From: Sphingomonas sp.
GTDB taxonomy: Bacteria > Pseudomonadota > Alphaproteobacteria > Sphingomonadales > Sphingomonadaceae
NCBI GenBank assembly: GCA_017849555.1
Contig: JAFIGU010000015.1
Location: 1-60,246 of the forward strand
DNA length: 60,246 nt
Direction of reading: 5' to 3'
Positions 16,921-26,235 of this stretch are shown here, piece after piece (within the stretch, counting starts at the first letter, position 1; each line of letters starts with the position of its first letter). The translations under genes and the position numbers were made by a program. Below the pieces are notes generated by a model. That model did no database searches and was not told the DNA's origin. It worked only from the letters and a program-made list of their open reading frames with translations.

Positions 16921-18014
16921 GCGACGCCGTCCGCCAGTTCACCGTCGCGCCCGATGACGACGGCATCCGCGTCGATCGCTGGTTCAAGCGGCATTTGCCC
17001 GACACCAGCTTCACGATCGTCGCCAAATGGGCGCGCACCGGGCAGCTCCGGCTCGACGGCGCGCGGGTCGGCCCGGGCGATCGTGTCGCCGCCGGGCAAG
17101 TGCTGCGCGTGCCCCCGGCCGAGCCGGTGCGCGCCGACGCGCGGCCGGTGCGCCAGCGCCCGACCTTGTCCGAGGACGAAGTGGCGTTCGCGCGCGAGAT
17201 GGTGATCCACAAGGACGATGCCGCGCTGGTGCTCAACAAGCCCCCCGGCCTTGCGACCCAGGGCGGCACCAAGACCACCGCACATGTCGACGGCCTGCTC
17301 GATGCGCTCTCCTTCGAGGCGGAGGGGCGGCCCAAGCTGGTCCACCGGCTCGACAAGGATACATCGGGCGCGTTGCTCGTCGCGCGCACCGCGCGGGCGG
17401 CGGCGTTCTTCGCCAAATCCTTCTCCGGGCGCTCGGCGAAGAAGGTCTATTGGGCGCTGGTGGTCGGCGTGCCCTCGATCGAGGACGGCACGATCGACCT
17501 GCCGATCGCCAAGCAACCCGGCACGGGCGGCGAGAAGATGCATGTCGACGAGGCCGAGGGCCAGCCCGCGCGCAGCCGCTATCGCGTGATCGAGCGCGCC
17601 GGCAACCGCGCCGCCTGGGTCGAGCTCCAGCCCTTCACCGGGCGCACGCACCAGCTCCGCGTCCATATGGCGGCGATCGGCCACCCGATCCTTGGCGACG
17701 GCAAATATGGCGGGCAGGCCGCGTTCCTGACCGGCGGGATCAGCCGCAAGATGCACCTCCACGCACGGCGCATCCGCGTCGATCACCCCGATGGGGGCAA
17801 GATCGACGTCACCGCCGAGCTGCCGCACCATTTCGCGGAAAGCCTCGCCGGGCTCGGCTTCGACGCGGCGGCGGGGGACAATCTGCCCCCCGACACCCCG
17901 CCCCCGCCGACCCGCGAGACGCAAAAGGCCAAGGCGCGCGCGCATGCCAAGACGGTGCGCAAGGCGCGCCGCGGCGAGCGCCGCTCGCGCGGCCCGGGCG
18001 CTGGACGCGGCTGA
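16917..18014 (+). CDS. RluC/RluD-family pseudouridine synthase
   Basis: A 365-residue enzyme with an N-terminal S4-like RNA-binding domain (RVDRWFKRHLP at about residue 18) and the RluA-type catalytic domain. The active-site motif HRLDKDTSG carries the catalytic Asp; GRTHQLRVHMAAIGHPILGDGKYG is the C-terminal family signature. It isomerises uridines in 23S rRNA; RluC is the most likely specificity, but I cannot separate it from RluD-like paralogues. A Lys/Arg-rich tail of about 40 residues follows the domain. It overlaps crcB by 4 bp and the next gene by 1 bp, forming a three-gene operon. Confidence 0.88.
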   Translation: MSDAVRQFTVAPDDDGIRVDRWFKRHLPDTSFTIVAKWARTGQLRLDGARVGPGDRVAAGQVLRVPPAEPVRADARPVRQRPTLSEDEVAFAREMVIHKDDAALVLNKPPGLATQGGTKTTAHVDGLLDALSFEAEGRPKLVHRLDKDTSGALLVARTARAAAFFAKSFSGRSAKKVYWALVVGVPSIEDGTIDLPIAKQPGTGGEKMHVDEAEGQPARSRYRVIERAGNRAAWVELQPFTGRTHQLRVHMAAIGHPILGDGKYGGQAAFLTGGISRKMHLHARRIRVDHPDGGKIDVTAELPHHFAESLAGLGFDAAAGDNLPPDTPPPPTRETQKAKARAHAKTVRKARRGERRSRGPGAGRG

Positions 18015-18625
18015 TGCACCCCGATGCCGCCTTCGCCATGTCGGCCGAGGCGGCGCGGGCGTTCGCCGCCGATATCGCCTTTGCGCATATCTTCGTGCTG
18101 GCGGGGGAGGCGCCGGCGGTGGTCCACGCGCCGGTGGTGATCGAGGCGACGGGCGATCTGTCCTTCCACCTCGCGCGGCGCAATCGCGCGATGCCGAGCG
18201 CCGCGGGCACGCGCGCGATCGCCAGCTTCGGCGGCCCCGGTGCCTATGTCAGCCCCGATTGGTATGGCAGCGCCGATCAGGTGCCGACGTGGAATTATGT
18301 CGTCGCGGAGGCCGAGGGCGCGATCGAGCCGCTCGACGACGATGCGCTGATCGCGCATCTCGATGCGACGTCGGCGGTGCAGGAGGCGCGGCTCGCGCCC
18401 AAGCCGGCGTGGACCCGCGACAAGATGGACCCGCGCCGGTTCGATGCGATGCGCGGCGCGATCATCGGCTTCACGCTGCGCGTGGCCGAATGGCGCGGCA
18501 CCGCCAAGCTCAGCCAGAACAAATCGGCGGCCGATGTGCGCGGGGTGATCGCCGGGCTGCGCGGCATCGGCAAGACCCATCCGGCGGAGCTCATCGAACG
18601 CGCCAACAAAGCGCGGCTTGGATAA
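18014..18625 (+). CDS. FMN-binding negative regulator, PaiB family
   Basis: A 203-residue protein with a split-barrel flavin-binding fold. PaiB marks are FHLARRNRA, FGGPGAYVSPDWYGSADQVPTWNYVVAEAEG and a C-terminal IIGFTLRVAEWRGTAKLSQNKSAADVRGVIAGL. In Bacillus PaiB is linked to repression of degradative enzymes, but many homologues are of unknown role and may be flavin oxidoreductases. It shares one base (TGATG) with the upstream pseudouridine synthase gene, so it belongs to the crcB operon. Confidence 0.82.
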   Translation: MHPDAAFAMSAEAARAFAADIAFAHIFVLAGEAPAVVHAPVVIEATGDLSFHLARRNRAMPSAAGTRAIASFGGPGAYVSPDWYGSADQVPTWNYVVAEAEGAIEPLDDDALIAHLDATSAVQEARLAPKPAWTRDKMDPRRFDAMRGAIIGFTLRVAEWRGTAKLSQNKSAADVRGVIAGLRGIGKTHPAELIERANKARLG

Positions 18626-18663
18626 GGGCTTCGTCTACCGTTGAAACGCGATACGTCGGGAAA

Positions 18664-18915
18664 TCAGATCGCCGTCACGCTCGGCACCGACAGCGCGGCA
18701 AAGCCGAACCACGAGAGCGCCGCGATTCCGAACAGCAGCAGCGAGATCCCGCCGGTCACCCCGCACAGCACATAGCCGGTATATTGCATGATCGGCGGAT
18801 TGGGACGCCGCAGCTTCGCGTTGCGCGATGCGCCGCTCAGGATGAAGCAAACCAGCAATGCGTAAACGAACACCATCGGGCCGGCCATTCGCCCTTGTCT
18901 CCATGCTTCGATCAT
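18664..18915 (-). CDS. Small membrane protein of unknown function
   Basis: An 83-residue protein with two membrane spans (about residues 11-29 and 45-70), separated by a basic loop NAKLRRPNPP. No domain is recognised. It is convergent with the PaiB gene. The start MIEAWRQGR at 18915 is the first ATG that gives a sensible hydrophobic N-terminal span; longer versions of the frame are rich in Arg and not protein-like. Confidence 0.5.
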   Translation of the reverse strand: MIEAWRQGRMAGPMVFVYALLVCFILSGASRNAKLRRPNPPIMQYTGYVLCGVTGGISLLLFGIAALSWFGFAALSVPSVTAI

Positions 18916-19056
18916 GCGGGAACCGGCACCGTGCCGGCGTGCACGCGTTAAACATAATCCGCAGGGGTTACCAAGCGGCTTACGCGGCGTCCGGCGCTGG
19001 CCCGGCGCAATTCGTCGCGACTGGCGTCGCGCGCGCGGATCGGCCATAGCCCGTAC

Positions 19057-19284
19057 ATGGCCGCATCCGATCCCGCCCCCGATCCGGCAAAGGTCCGCTG
19101 GTTCTATATAACGCTCGCCCGGCTCGCCGGATCGGGCGGCGCGGTGCTGGGGGTGCTGCTGCTCGCCAAGGGCGACACGACGGGGCGCAAGATCCTCGGC
19201 GGCGCGATCGTGCTCGCGGCGCTGGCGATGATGGCGATCGTCCCGCGCAGCCTCGCGCGGCGCTGGCGGAGCCCGCCGCAATGA
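19057..19284 (+). CDS. Small membrane protein preceding ATP12
   Basis: A 75-residue protein with two hydrophobic spans (about residues 18-38 and 46-62) and an Arg-rich C-terminus (RSLARRWR). No named family is recognised. Its stop codon overlaps the ATP12 start as ATGA, so it is translated together with that gene. The combination of tight coupling and a plausible membrane topology makes it likely real. Confidence 0.6.
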   Translation: MAASDPAPDPAKVRWFYITLARLAGSGGAVLGVLLLAKGDTTGRKILGGAIVLAALAMMAIVPRSLARRWRSPPQ

Positions 19285-19970
19285 AGCGCTTCTGGAAGGA
19301 CGTGACGCTCGACACCGACGGCGGGGTGCTGCTCGACGGCCGCCCGGTGCGCACCCCTGGCCGCGCCCCGCTCGCGCTCCCCACCCCCGCGCTGGCGGAA
19401 GCGGTGGCGGACGAATGGCGCGCGGTGGGCGAGACGCTCGATCCGCGCGCGATGCCGCTCACCGGGCTCGCCAATGCCGCGATCGACCGCATCGCCCCCG
19501 ATCCCGCGCCGTTCGCGGCGGAGGCGGCGCGCTATGCCGAAACCGACCTCACTTGCTATCGCGCCGATTCGCCAGCCGAGCTGGTCGAGCGCCAGCGCGC
19601 GGCGTGGGAGCCGCTGCTCGACTGGGCGCGGCAACGCTACGACGTGCATTTCGAGACCACCGCGGGGGTGATGCATGTCGCCCAGCCGCAAGCGACGCTC
19701 GACCGGTTGGCCGAAGCGGTCGCGACGCGCGACCCGTTCGCGATCGCGGCGCTGCAGGCGATCGCTTCCGCCACCGGCACGATCGTCGGCACGCTGGCGC
19801 TGGCGGAGGGCGCGATCGACGCCGAGACTTTGTGGCGCGCGGCGCAGGTCGATGAGGATTGGCAGATCGAGCATTGGGGCGAGGACGAACTCGCGACGCG
19901 CGCCCGCGAGGCCAAGCACGCAAGCTTCGACGCGGCTGCGCGCTTTCTCGCCGCGCTGGGGCGGGGTTAG
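19281..19970 (+). CDS. ATP12-family F1-ATPase assembly chaperone
   Basis: A 229-residue chaperone that holds the F1 alpha subunit before assembly of ATP synthase; the family is shared by alphaproteobacteria and mitochondria. It starts MKRFWKDVTLD and keeps VLLDGRPVRTPGRAPLALPT, AVADEWRAVGETLDPRAMPLTGLANAAID, the YAETDLTCYRA segment, and the C-terminal WRAAQVDEDWQIEHWGED signature. It is coupled by ATGA to the small gene before it and followed by a palindromic repeat. Confidence 0.9.
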   Translation: MKRFWKDVTLDTDGGVLLDGRPVRTPGRAPLALPTPALAEAVADEWRAVGETLDPRAMPLTGLANAAIDRIAPDPAPFAAEAARYAETDLTCYRADSPAELVERQRAAWEPLLDWARQRYDVHFETTAGVMHVAQPQATLDRLAEAVATRDPFAIAALQAIASATGTIVGTLALAEGAIDAETLWRAAQVDEDWQIEHWGEDELATRAREAKHASFDAAARFLAALGRG

Positions 19971-19979
19971 CTCCAACTC

Positions 19980-20061
19980 CCGTTCGCCCTGAGCTTATCG
20001 AAGGGCTGTTCTTCTTTCCGCGGAAGAAAATGCAGGGCTTCGACAGGCTCAGCCCGAACGG
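19980..20061. repeat. REP-like palindromic element, second copy
   Basis: Arms at 19980-20008 and 20033-20061 follow the same CCGTTCGxCCTGAGC/GACAGGCTCAGCCCGAACGG pattern as 9835-9917. It lies between the convergent ATP12 and gmk genes and may serve as a bidirectional terminator. Confidence 0.75.
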
Positions 20062-20073
20062 AGGATAGGCGGA

Positions 20074-20730
20074 CTAACCCGCCCGCCGTAACTTACGGAT
20101 GAAGCCGATCAGCCCGGTCTGCCGCGAGCGCTTCAGCCGTTCCGCCGAAAGGATCGTGCGGACCTGCTGGAAACATTCCTCGACATCGTCGTTGACCAGC
20201 ACATAATCATAGCCGTCCCAATGGCTTACCTCATTGGCGGCGCGCGACATACGGCGGTCGATGATCTCGGTCGAATCGGTCGCGCGCTTGAGCAGCCGCT
20301 GGTGCAATTCCTCCATCGACGGCGGCAGGATGAACACGCGGACCACATCGCCCCCGGCGATCTGGTAGAGCTGTTGCGCGCCCTGCCAGTCGATGTCGAA
20401 CAGCACGTCCTTGCCCGCACCGAGCATCTCGTCGACCGGCGCGCGCGGCGTGCCGTAACGCTCGTCGAAGACATGCGCCCATTCGAGGAATTCGTGCGCC
20501 GCGGTCATTTCGCGGAAGCGCTCGAGCGAGACGAAGTGATAATCCTTCCCGTCGACCTCCCCCGGCCGCATCGCGCGCGTCGTGGCGGAGACCGACATGC
20601 AGAGATGCGGATCGTTCGCCAGCAATTTGCGCGCGATGGTCGATTTGCCCGCACCCGACGGCGAGGACAGCACGAAAAGCACACCGCGGCGCTTGAAGCC
20701 GTGCGGATCGGGCTGGGAGGGATCGTCCAT
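20074..20730 (-). CDS. gmk: Guanylate kinase
   Basis: A 218-residue cytosolic kinase that phosphorylates GMP to GDP. The P-loop SSPSGAGKST is near residue 22; SVSATTRAMRPGEVDGKDYHFVS binds GMP, and VLFDIDWQGAQQL and RMSRAANEVSHWDGYDYVLVNDD are family signatures. I prefer the start MDDPSQPDPHGFKRRG at 20730 over an ATG seven codons upstream, because it sits at the usual distance from the P-loop. It stands alone between ATP12 and a small gene. Confidence 0.95.
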   Translation of the reverse strand: MDDPSQPDPHGFKRRGVLFVLSSPSGAGKSTIARKLLANDPHLCMSVSATTRAMRPGEVDGKDYHFVSLERFREMTAAHEFLEWAHVFDERYGTPRAPVDEMLGAGKDVLFDIDWQGAQQLYQIAGGDVVRVFILPPSMEELHQRLLKRATDSTEIIDRRMSRAANEVSHWDGYDYVLVNDDVEECFQQVRTILSAERLKRSRQTGLIGFIRKLRRAG

Positions 20731-20807
20731 GCGCGCTACTGACGTGCGCAAGGGTCGGGCGTCAAGCGTCCTCTCAAGCTGTCCCCTTCAGCGGAAGGGG
20801 CTTGGCT

Positions 20808-21020
20808 TCAATTGCCCTCGGTCGGCGCCCCCTGTCGCGCCTTGCGCCGGTCATAGGCCTTTTTCGCGACATAAGCGCCGCCCAGCGCCAGCCCGAGCGG
20901 CCCCATCCGCGTCACCGCGCGGGTGACGAGCGCGCCGAACAGCGCCCCCTTCACCCCGCCGCCGCCCTCGCGCCGCTCCAGCTCGCTCCCGACCAGCGCG
21001 CCGATGATCGTCCGCAACAT
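20808..21020 (-). CDS. Small Gly-rich membrane-associated protein, unknown function
   Basis: A 70-residue protein starting MLRTIIGALVGSELERREGGGG, with one central hydrophobic stretch and a basic tail (AYVAKKAYDRRKARQ). Sphingomonads often carry this small gene next to fumC, but no function is known to me. It starts only 2 bp after the fumC stop on the same strand, so it is probably co-transcribed with fumC. Confidence 0.6.
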   Translation of the reverse strand: MLRTIIGALVGSELERREGGGGVKGALFGALVTRAVTRMGPLGLALGGAYVAKKAYDRRKARQGAPTEGN

Positions 21021-21021
21021 A

Positions 21022-22413
21022 TCAACTTCCCAACATGGTTTCCGGCCGCACCACGCGGTCGAAGGTCGCCGCATCGACCAGCCCCAGCGCGATCCCCGCC
21101 TCGCGCAGGGTCAGCCCCTCGGCATGCGCATATTTGGCGATCTTCGCGGCATTGTCATAGCCGATCTCGGGCGCGAGCGCGGTCACCAGCATCAGCGATC
21201 GGTCGAGCAGATCGGCGATCCGCCGCTCGTTCGCCTCCAGCCCCTCGACGCAACGTTCGGCGAACGATTCCATCGCGACCGCCAGAAGGTCGATCGAGCG
21301 CAGCACCGCCGCGCCGATCATCGGCTTGAACACGTTGAGCTCGAGATGCCCCTGCGCGCCGCCGACGGTGATCGCGACATGGTTGCCGATCACCTGCGCT
21401 GCGACCATCGTCAGCATCTCGCATTGCGTGGGGTTGACCTTGCCCGGCATGATCGAGCTGCCCGGCTCGTTCGCCGGCAGATCGAGCTCGCCGATTCCGC
21501 AGCGCGGGCCTGAGCCGAGCAGGCGGATATCGTTGGCGATCTTGGTCAGCGCCACCGCGAGCGTGTTGAGCGTCCCCGACAGATGCACCAACGGATCGTT
21601 CGACCCCAAGGCTTCGAAGAAATTCTCCGCCGGGATGAACGGCTCGCCGGTGATGTCACGCAGCGCGGCGCAGAAATCCGCGGCGAAACCGGGCGGCGCG
21701 TTGAGCCCGGTGCCGACAGCGGTGCCGCCCTGCGCCAGCCGCCGCGTGCCGTGCTCGATCGCCGGCTCGATCCGGCGGCGGCAGCGATAGAGCTGGTTGG
21801 CGTAGCCGGAGAATTCCTGTCCCAGGGTCAGCGGGGTGGCGTCCTGCAAATGGGTACGGCCGATCTTGACGATCCCCGCCCAGCCCTTCGCCTTGGCATC
21901 GAGCGCGGCGTGGAGCCGGTCGAGCGCCGGGAGCAGCCGGTCGCGCATGCCGAGCGTCGCGGCGATGTGCAGCGCGGTCGGGAAACTGTCGTTGGAGGAT
22001 TGCCCGCGGTTGACGTCGTCATTGGGATGGACCGGGGATTTGCCGCCGCGCGTCCCGGTGAGGATCTCGTTGGCGCGGCCCGCGATCACCTCATTCGCGT
22101 TCATGTTCGATTGGGTGCCGCTGCCGGTCTGCCAGATTACCAGCGGGAATTGATCGTCATGCTCGCCCGCGACGACCTCGGCCGCGGCGCGCTCGATCGC
22201 ATCGGCCTTGTCGGCAGCGAGGCCGTGCGCACGATTCACCCGCGCCGCCGCCTGCTTCACCAGCGCGAGCGCGTGGACGATGCCGATCGGCATCCGCTCG
22301 CGTTCGCCGAACGGGAAATTCTCGATGCTGCGCTGGGTCTGCGCGCCCCAATAAGCATCGGCGGGGACAAGGATCGCGCCGATCGAATCAGTTTCGCTAC
22401 GGGTCTGGGTCAT
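21022..22413 (-). CDS. fumC: Class II fumarate hydratase
   Basis: A 463-residue homotetrameric enzyme that interconverts fumarate and malate in the TCA cycle. Marks are [29 protein letters not shown], the [14 protein letters not shown] block, [41 protein letters not shown], and the superfamily signature [16 protein letters not shown], which holds the catalytic Ser loop. No iron-sulfur Cys pattern is present, in line with class II. The ATG at 22413 is the standard start. sspB lies upstream on the same strand with a 130-bp gap. Confidence 0.95.
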   Translation of the reverse strand: MTQTRSETDSIGAILVPADAYWGAQTQRSIENFPFGERERMPIGIVHALALVKQAAARVNRAHGLAADKADAIERAAAEVVAGEHDDQFPLVIWQTGSGTQSNMNANEVIAGRANEILTGTRGGKSPVHPNDDVNRGQSSNDSFPTALHIAATLGMRDRLLPALDRLHAALDAKAKGWAGIVKIGRTHLQDATPLTLGQEFSGYANQLYRCRRRIEPAIEHGTRRLAQGGTAVGTGLNAPPGFAADFCAALRDITGEPFIPAENFFEALGSNDPLVHLSGTLNTLAVALTKIANDIRLLGSGPRCGIGELDLPANEPGSSIMPGKVNPTQCEMLTMVAAQVIGNHVAITVGGAQGHLELNVFKPMIGAAVLRSIDLLAVAMESFAERCVEGLEANERRIADLLDRSLMLVTALAPEIGYDNAAKIAKYAHAEGLTLREAGIALGLVDAATFDRVVRPETMLGS

Positions 22414-22543
22414 AATAGGCTCCACAAACGAAGGCCATCGCGGGAGCAAGTCCCGTGACGTCGGACGCGGTGTTGCCGCGCCGGCCGGCCGTTCGCGTCG
22501 CTTCGCGAGCGCCACGCTGCCTTGCTGCGCGGCTCGCTCCGGC

Positions 22544-23032
22544 TCACTTCTTCCGCTTGAAATCCACCGCGACGACGTTCGATCCGTCCTCGATCGGGGT
22601 GCCGGCCGGGCCGTCATTCTCCGCCGGATCGTGGCCGCCGGGGCCGTCCTCCGGCCCTTCCTGCGCCTGGAAGCGCAGCTCGAAATTGACCGCCGGATCG
22701 TGGAATCCGGTCACCGCCGAATAAGGGATGACCAGCTTCGACGGCACCTGGTTGAAGCTCAGCCCGACCGAGAAGCGGCTTTCGTCGACCGTCAGATCCC
22801 AGAAGCGGTTCTGCAGCACGATCGTCATCTCGTCCGGGAAACGCTCGATCAGCCGCTGCGGGATATCGACCCCCGCGGCCTGCGTCTTGAAGGTGATGTA
22901 GAAATGGTGCTCGCCGGGCAGATTGCCGCCATTGTCCGCCACCGAACTGAGCACGCGGCCCACCACGGCGCGCAGGGCCTCCTGCACGATTTCATCGTAA
23001 GGTATCAAACTGTCGGGCGCTGAATCGTCCAT
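22544..23032 (-). CDS. sspB: SspB-family ClpXP adaptor
   Basis: A 162-residue adaptor of the alphaproteobacterial SspB type, which delivers ssrA-tagged and other proteins to ClpXP. The start [24 protein letters not shown], the [20 protein letters not shown] core, [41 protein letters not shown], and an acidic linker ending in a short basic tail ([10 protein letters not shown]) follow the family; the C-terminal tail docks ClpX. It is divergent from hisB across 85 bp. Confidence 0.88.
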   Translation of the reverse strand: MDDSAPDSLIPYDEIVQEALRAVVGRVLSSVADNGGNLPGEHHFYITFKTQAAGVDIPQRLIERFPDEMTIVLQNRFWDLTVDESRFSVGLSFNQVPSKLVIPYSAVTGFHDPAVNFELRFQAQEGPEDGPGGHDPAENDGPAGTPIEDGSNVVAVDFKRKK

Positions 23033-23117
23033 AAGCGGCTATGGGTAGCGCGGAAGTGGGCGTGGTCAAGCAAAGCTTTCCTTCCCAAATATCATATCCA
23101 CGCTATGGGAGCCGGCC

Positions 23118-23705
23118 ATGCGCACCGCCACAATCACCCGCGCCACCAGCGAGACGGATATCGCCGTCACCGTCAATCTCGACGGCACCGGCCGCTACGC
23201 GATCGCCACCGGCATCGGCTTTTTCGATCATATGCTGGAGCAGCTCGCGCGGCATTCGCTGATCGATCTCGACGTGCGGACCAAGGGCGATCTGCATATC
23301 GACCAGCATCACACGGTGGAGGATACCGCGATCGCGATCGGGCAGGCGGTGGCCGAGGCGCTGGGCGACAAGCGCGGCATCCGCCGCTACGGCGACGCGC
23401 TGTCGCCGATGGACGAGACGCTGACCCGCGTCGCGCTCGACATCTCCGGGCGCCCGTGGCTGGTGTGGAACACCGACTTCACCCAGAAGCGCCTCGGCGA
23501 GATGGATACCGAGCTGTTCAAGCATTGGTTCCATTCCTTCGCCCAGGCCGCCGGAATCACGCTGCACATCGAGACGCTCCACGGCGAGAACAACCACCAT
23601 ATCGCCGAAAGCGCGTTCAAGGGCCTCGCCCGCGCGCTACGCCAGGCGGTGGAGATCGATCCGCGCAAGGCCGATGCGATCCCCTCGACCAAGGGGATGC
23701 TCTGA
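23118..23705 (+). CDS. hisB: Imidazoleglycerol-phosphate dehydratase
   Basis: A 195-residue Mn-dependent enzyme for the sixth step of histidine synthesis. The metal-binding His clusters are in [28 protein letters not shown] and [20 protein letters not shown]. It is the single-function form without the HisB phosphatase domain found in enterics. A GGGAGCC ribosome site precedes ATG 23118. It heads the run hisB-yciI-hisH-hisA-hisF, in which each later gene overlaps or nearly touches its neighbour. Confidence 0.96.
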   Translation: MRTATITRATSETDIAVTVNLDGTGRYAIATGIGFFDHMLEQLARHSLIDLDVRTKGDLHIDQHHTVEDTAIAIGQAVAEALGDKRGIRRYGDALSPMDETLTRVALDISGRPWLVWNTDFTQKRLGEMDTELFKHWFHSFAQAAGITLHIETLHGENNHHIAESAFKGLARALRQAVEIDPRKADAIPSTKGML

Positions 23706-23706
23706 C

Positions 23707-24024
23707 GTGGCGCTCGATGATTATCGGGCGCAGGGCCACCTCTGCCTGATCCTGCTCAATTACGAGCGCCCGCTCGAGGAGGTGGATGCGCAGATGGCGG
23801 CGCATGTCGCCTTTCTCGAACGCGGCTTTAACGAGGGGGTGTTCCTCCTCGCCGGGCGGAAAGAGCCGCGCACCGGCGGGGTGATCCTGTGCCGCGGGGT
23901 CGCCGAGGATATCGAGGCGCTGGCGCAGACCGATCCCTTCGTCACCAGCGGGGTCGCCACCGTCGAGGTGGTCGAGTTCAAGGCCGGGTTCGCGGTCGAC
24001 GCGATCGCGCGGCTCGCGCAATGA
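23707..24024 (+). CDS. YciI-like protein inside the his operon
   Basis: A 105-residue alpha/beta-barrel protein of the YciI-like family, with an N-terminal LCLILLNYERPLEEVDAQMAAHVAFLERGF, the His of AHVAF as likely active-site residue, and VFLLAGRKEPRTGGVILCRG. The family is small and mostly uncharacterised. The start is GTG 23707, one base after the hisB stop. The stop overlaps hisH as ATGA. Its fixed place in the operon suggests it is co-made with the histidine enzymes, but a role in that pathway is not established. Confidence 0.75.
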   Translation: MALDDYRAQGHLCLILLNYERPLEEVDAQMAAHVAFLERGFNEGVFLLAGRKEPRTGGVILCRGVAEDIEALAQTDPFVTSGVATVEVVEFKAGFAVDAIARLAQ

Positions 24025-24626
24025 CGCTGGCGCTGGTCGATATCGAATCGGGCAATTTGCGCTCAGTCGAGAATGCACTGCGCGCCGCCGGCGCGACCGA
24101 CGTGACCGTCACCGCCGACCCCGACATCATCGCCCGCGCCGAACGCATCGTGCTCCCCGGGGTCGGCGCGTTCGGCGCCTGCGCGGCCAACCTGCGCGCG
24201 GTCGACGGACTCGAACAGGCGCTCGCCGAGCGCGTGCTGCGCGGTGGCGCGCCGTTCCTCGGTATCTGCGTCGGGATGCAACTGATGGCCGAGACGGGCG
24301 AGGAAATGGGCACCCACCGCGGGCTCGCGTGGATCCGCGGCCGCGTCGCGCGCCTCACGCCGAGTGATCCGACGGCAAAGGTGCCGCATATGGGGTGGAA
24401 CGACGTCACCCCGCTCGCCCCGCATCCGTTGCTGGCCGCGGGCGAGGCCTATTTCCTCCACAGCTATGCCTTCACCGGCGAGCATATCCTCGCGCAAACC
24501 GATCACGCCGGCCCGGTCGCCGCCGCGATCGGGCGCGACAATCTGCTCGGTGTGCAATTCCATCCCGAAAAGAGCCAGCGCTACGGCCTCGCTCTGCTCG
24601 AACAATTCCTGGTGTGGCGCCCATGA
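24021..24626 (+). CDS. hisH: Imidazole glycerol phosphate synthase, glutaminase subunit
   Basis: A 201-residue class I glutamine amidotransferase that makes ammonia for HisF. The nucleophile Cys is in [11 protein letters not shown], the catalytic His and Glu in VQFHPEKSQ, and [20 protein letters not shown] is the usual start. The PHMGWNDV segment contacts HisF. It is coupled to the upstream yciI-like gene and the downstream hisA gene by 4-bp overlaps. Confidence 0.95.
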   Translation: MTLALVDIESGNLRSVENALRAAGATDVTVTADPDIIARAERIVLPGVGAFGACAANLRAVDGLEQALAERVLRGGAPFLGICVGMQLMAETGEEMGTHRGLAWIRGRVARLTPSDPTAKVPHMGWNDVTPLAPHPLLAAGEAYFLHSYAFTGEHILAQTDHAGPVAAAIGRDNLLGVQFHPEKSQRYGLALLEQFLVWRP

Positions 24627-25357
24627 GCCTTATCGTCTTTCCCGCGATCGATCTCAAACAAGGACAGGTCGTCCGCCTCGCCGAAGGCGATATGGCGCGC
24701 GCCACCGTCTACGGCGACGACCCCGCAGCACAGGCGATGTTGTTCGCCGAAGCGGGGGCGGAGCATCTCCATGTCGTCGATCTCGACGGCGCGTTCGCCG
24801 GCCAGTCGGTCAACGGCGATGCGGTGCGCGCGATCGTCGCGCGTTTCCCCGGGCACGTGCAATTGGGCGGCGGCATCCGCACCGCGCAAGCGGTCGAGGC
24901 GTGGTTCGATCTCGGCGTCGCGCGGGTGGTGATCGGCACCGCCGCGCTGGAGAATCCCGATTTCGTCCGCGATATGGCCGCCGCCTTCCCCGGCGGGATC
25001 GTCGTTGCGGTCGACGCGCGCGACGGCATGGTCGCGACCAAGGGCTGGGCCGAGGTCTCGACCGTCAGCGTCACCGATATGGCGCGGCGCTTCGAGGATG
25101 CCGGGGTCGCCGCGCTGCTGTTCACCGATGTCGGGCGCGACGGTTTGCTCAAGGGGTGCAATGTCGCCGCGACGGTCGATCTGGCGCGCGCGGTCGATAT
25201 CCCGGTGATCGCCAGCGGCGGGGTCAAGGGGATCGGCGACATCCATATGCTCGCGCTCCACACCCGCGACGGGGTGGAGGGCGTGATCACCGGCCGCGCG
25301 CTTTACGACGGGACGCTCGATCTCGCCGCCGCGCTCTCGGTCGCGCGGGCCGCCTGA
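24623..25357 (+). CDS. hisA: ProFAR isomerase
   Basis: A 244-residue (beta/alpha)8 barrel enzyme that opens the ribose ring of ProFAR. The first catalytic Asp is in [14 protein letters not shown] and the second in [13 protein letters not shown]; phosphate-binding turns are LGGGIRT and IASGGVKG. It overlaps hisH by 4 bp and shares one base with hisF. Length is normal. Confidence 0.95.
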   Translation: MSLIVFPAIDLKQGQVVRLAEGDMARATVYGDDPAAQAMLFAEAGAEHLHVVDLDGAFAGQSVNGDAVRAIVARFPGHVQLGGGIRTAQAVEAWFDLGVARVVIGTAALENPDFVRDMAAAFPGGIVVAVDARDGMVATKGWAEVSTVSVTDMARRFEDAGVAALLFTDVGRDGLLKGCNVAATVDLARAVDIPVIASGGVKGIGDIHMLALHTRDGVEGVITGRALYDGTLDLAAALSVARAA

Positions 25358-26124
25358 TGACGGTCCGCGCGCGCGTCATTCCCTGCCTCGACGTCGCCAA
25401 CGGCCGCGTTGTGAAGGGGGTCAATTTCGTCGACCTCAAGGACGCCGGCGATCCGGTCGAGCAGGCGCGCGCTTATGATGCGGCCGGCGCCGACGAATTG
25501 TGCTTCCTCGATATCACCGCCAGCCACGAGGGGCGCGATACGATCCTCGACGTGGTGCGACGCACCGCTTCGGTGTGCTTCATGCCGCTGACCGTCGGTG
25601 GCGGGGTGCGCACCGCCGACGATGCGCGCGCGCTGCTGCTCGCCGGGGCGGACAAGGTGGCGGTCAATTCCGCCGCGGTCGCGCGGCCTGAAGTGGTCTC
25701 GGATATCGCCGAGCGGTTCGGCAGCCAGTGCTGCGTCGCAAGCGTCGACGCGCGGCGCAGCGGCGACCGCTGGGAGGTGTTCACCCACGGCGGCCGCCGC
25801 GCGACCGGGATCGACGCGGTGGCACATGCGCTGCGGCTGGCGGAACTGGGCGCGGGCGAGTTGCTCGTCACCTCGATGGACCGCGATGGCACCCGTGACG
25901 GCTATGACCTCGCGCTGATCCGCGCGATCGCCGATCGCACCAGCGTCCCCGTCGTCGCCTCGGGCGGGGTAGGCAATCTCGCGCATCTCGTCGCCGGGGT
26001 GACCGAGGGGCACGCCTCGGCGGTGCTCGCCGCGTCGATCTTCCATTTCGGCGAAGCGACGATCGCCGGGGCGCATGAAGCGCTCGCGGCGGCGGGCGTA
26101 CCGGTACGCGCGCCGATCGCCTAG
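25357..26124 (+). CDS. hisF: Imidazole glycerol phosphate synthase, cyclase subunit
   Basis: A 255-residue (beta/alpha)8 barrel, homologous to HisA, which closes the imidazole ring using ammonia channelled from HisH. The catalytic Asp residues are in [17 protein letters not shown] and [24 protein letters not shown] and VVASGGVG bind phosphate. It ends the his run; hisE and hisI are not in the window. Downstream is a 110-bp gap with a short GC-rich CCCCGG/CCGGG hairpin near 26140-26155. Confidence 0.96.
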   Translation: MTVRARVIPCLDVANGRVVKGVNFVDLKDAGDPVEQARAYDAAGADELCFLDITASHEGRDTILDVVRRTASVCFMPLTVGGGVRTADDARALLLAGADKVAVNSAAVARPEVVSDIAERFGSQCCVASVDARRSGDRWEVFTHGGRRATGIDAVAHALRLAELGAGELLVTSMDRDGTRDGYDLALIRAIADRTSVPVVASGGVGNLAHLVAGVTEGHASAVLAASIFHFGEATIAGAHEALAAAGVPVRAPIA

Positions 26125-26235
26125 CCGCGATCCGTCGCCCCGGCTCAAGACCGGGTGACGAGCAAAGGCCAGGCAGGTCTTTCGGCCCCCAGGCCGCGCA
26201 ATGCCTTGTCGCGCCTTTTCTGATATATAGGCCGG

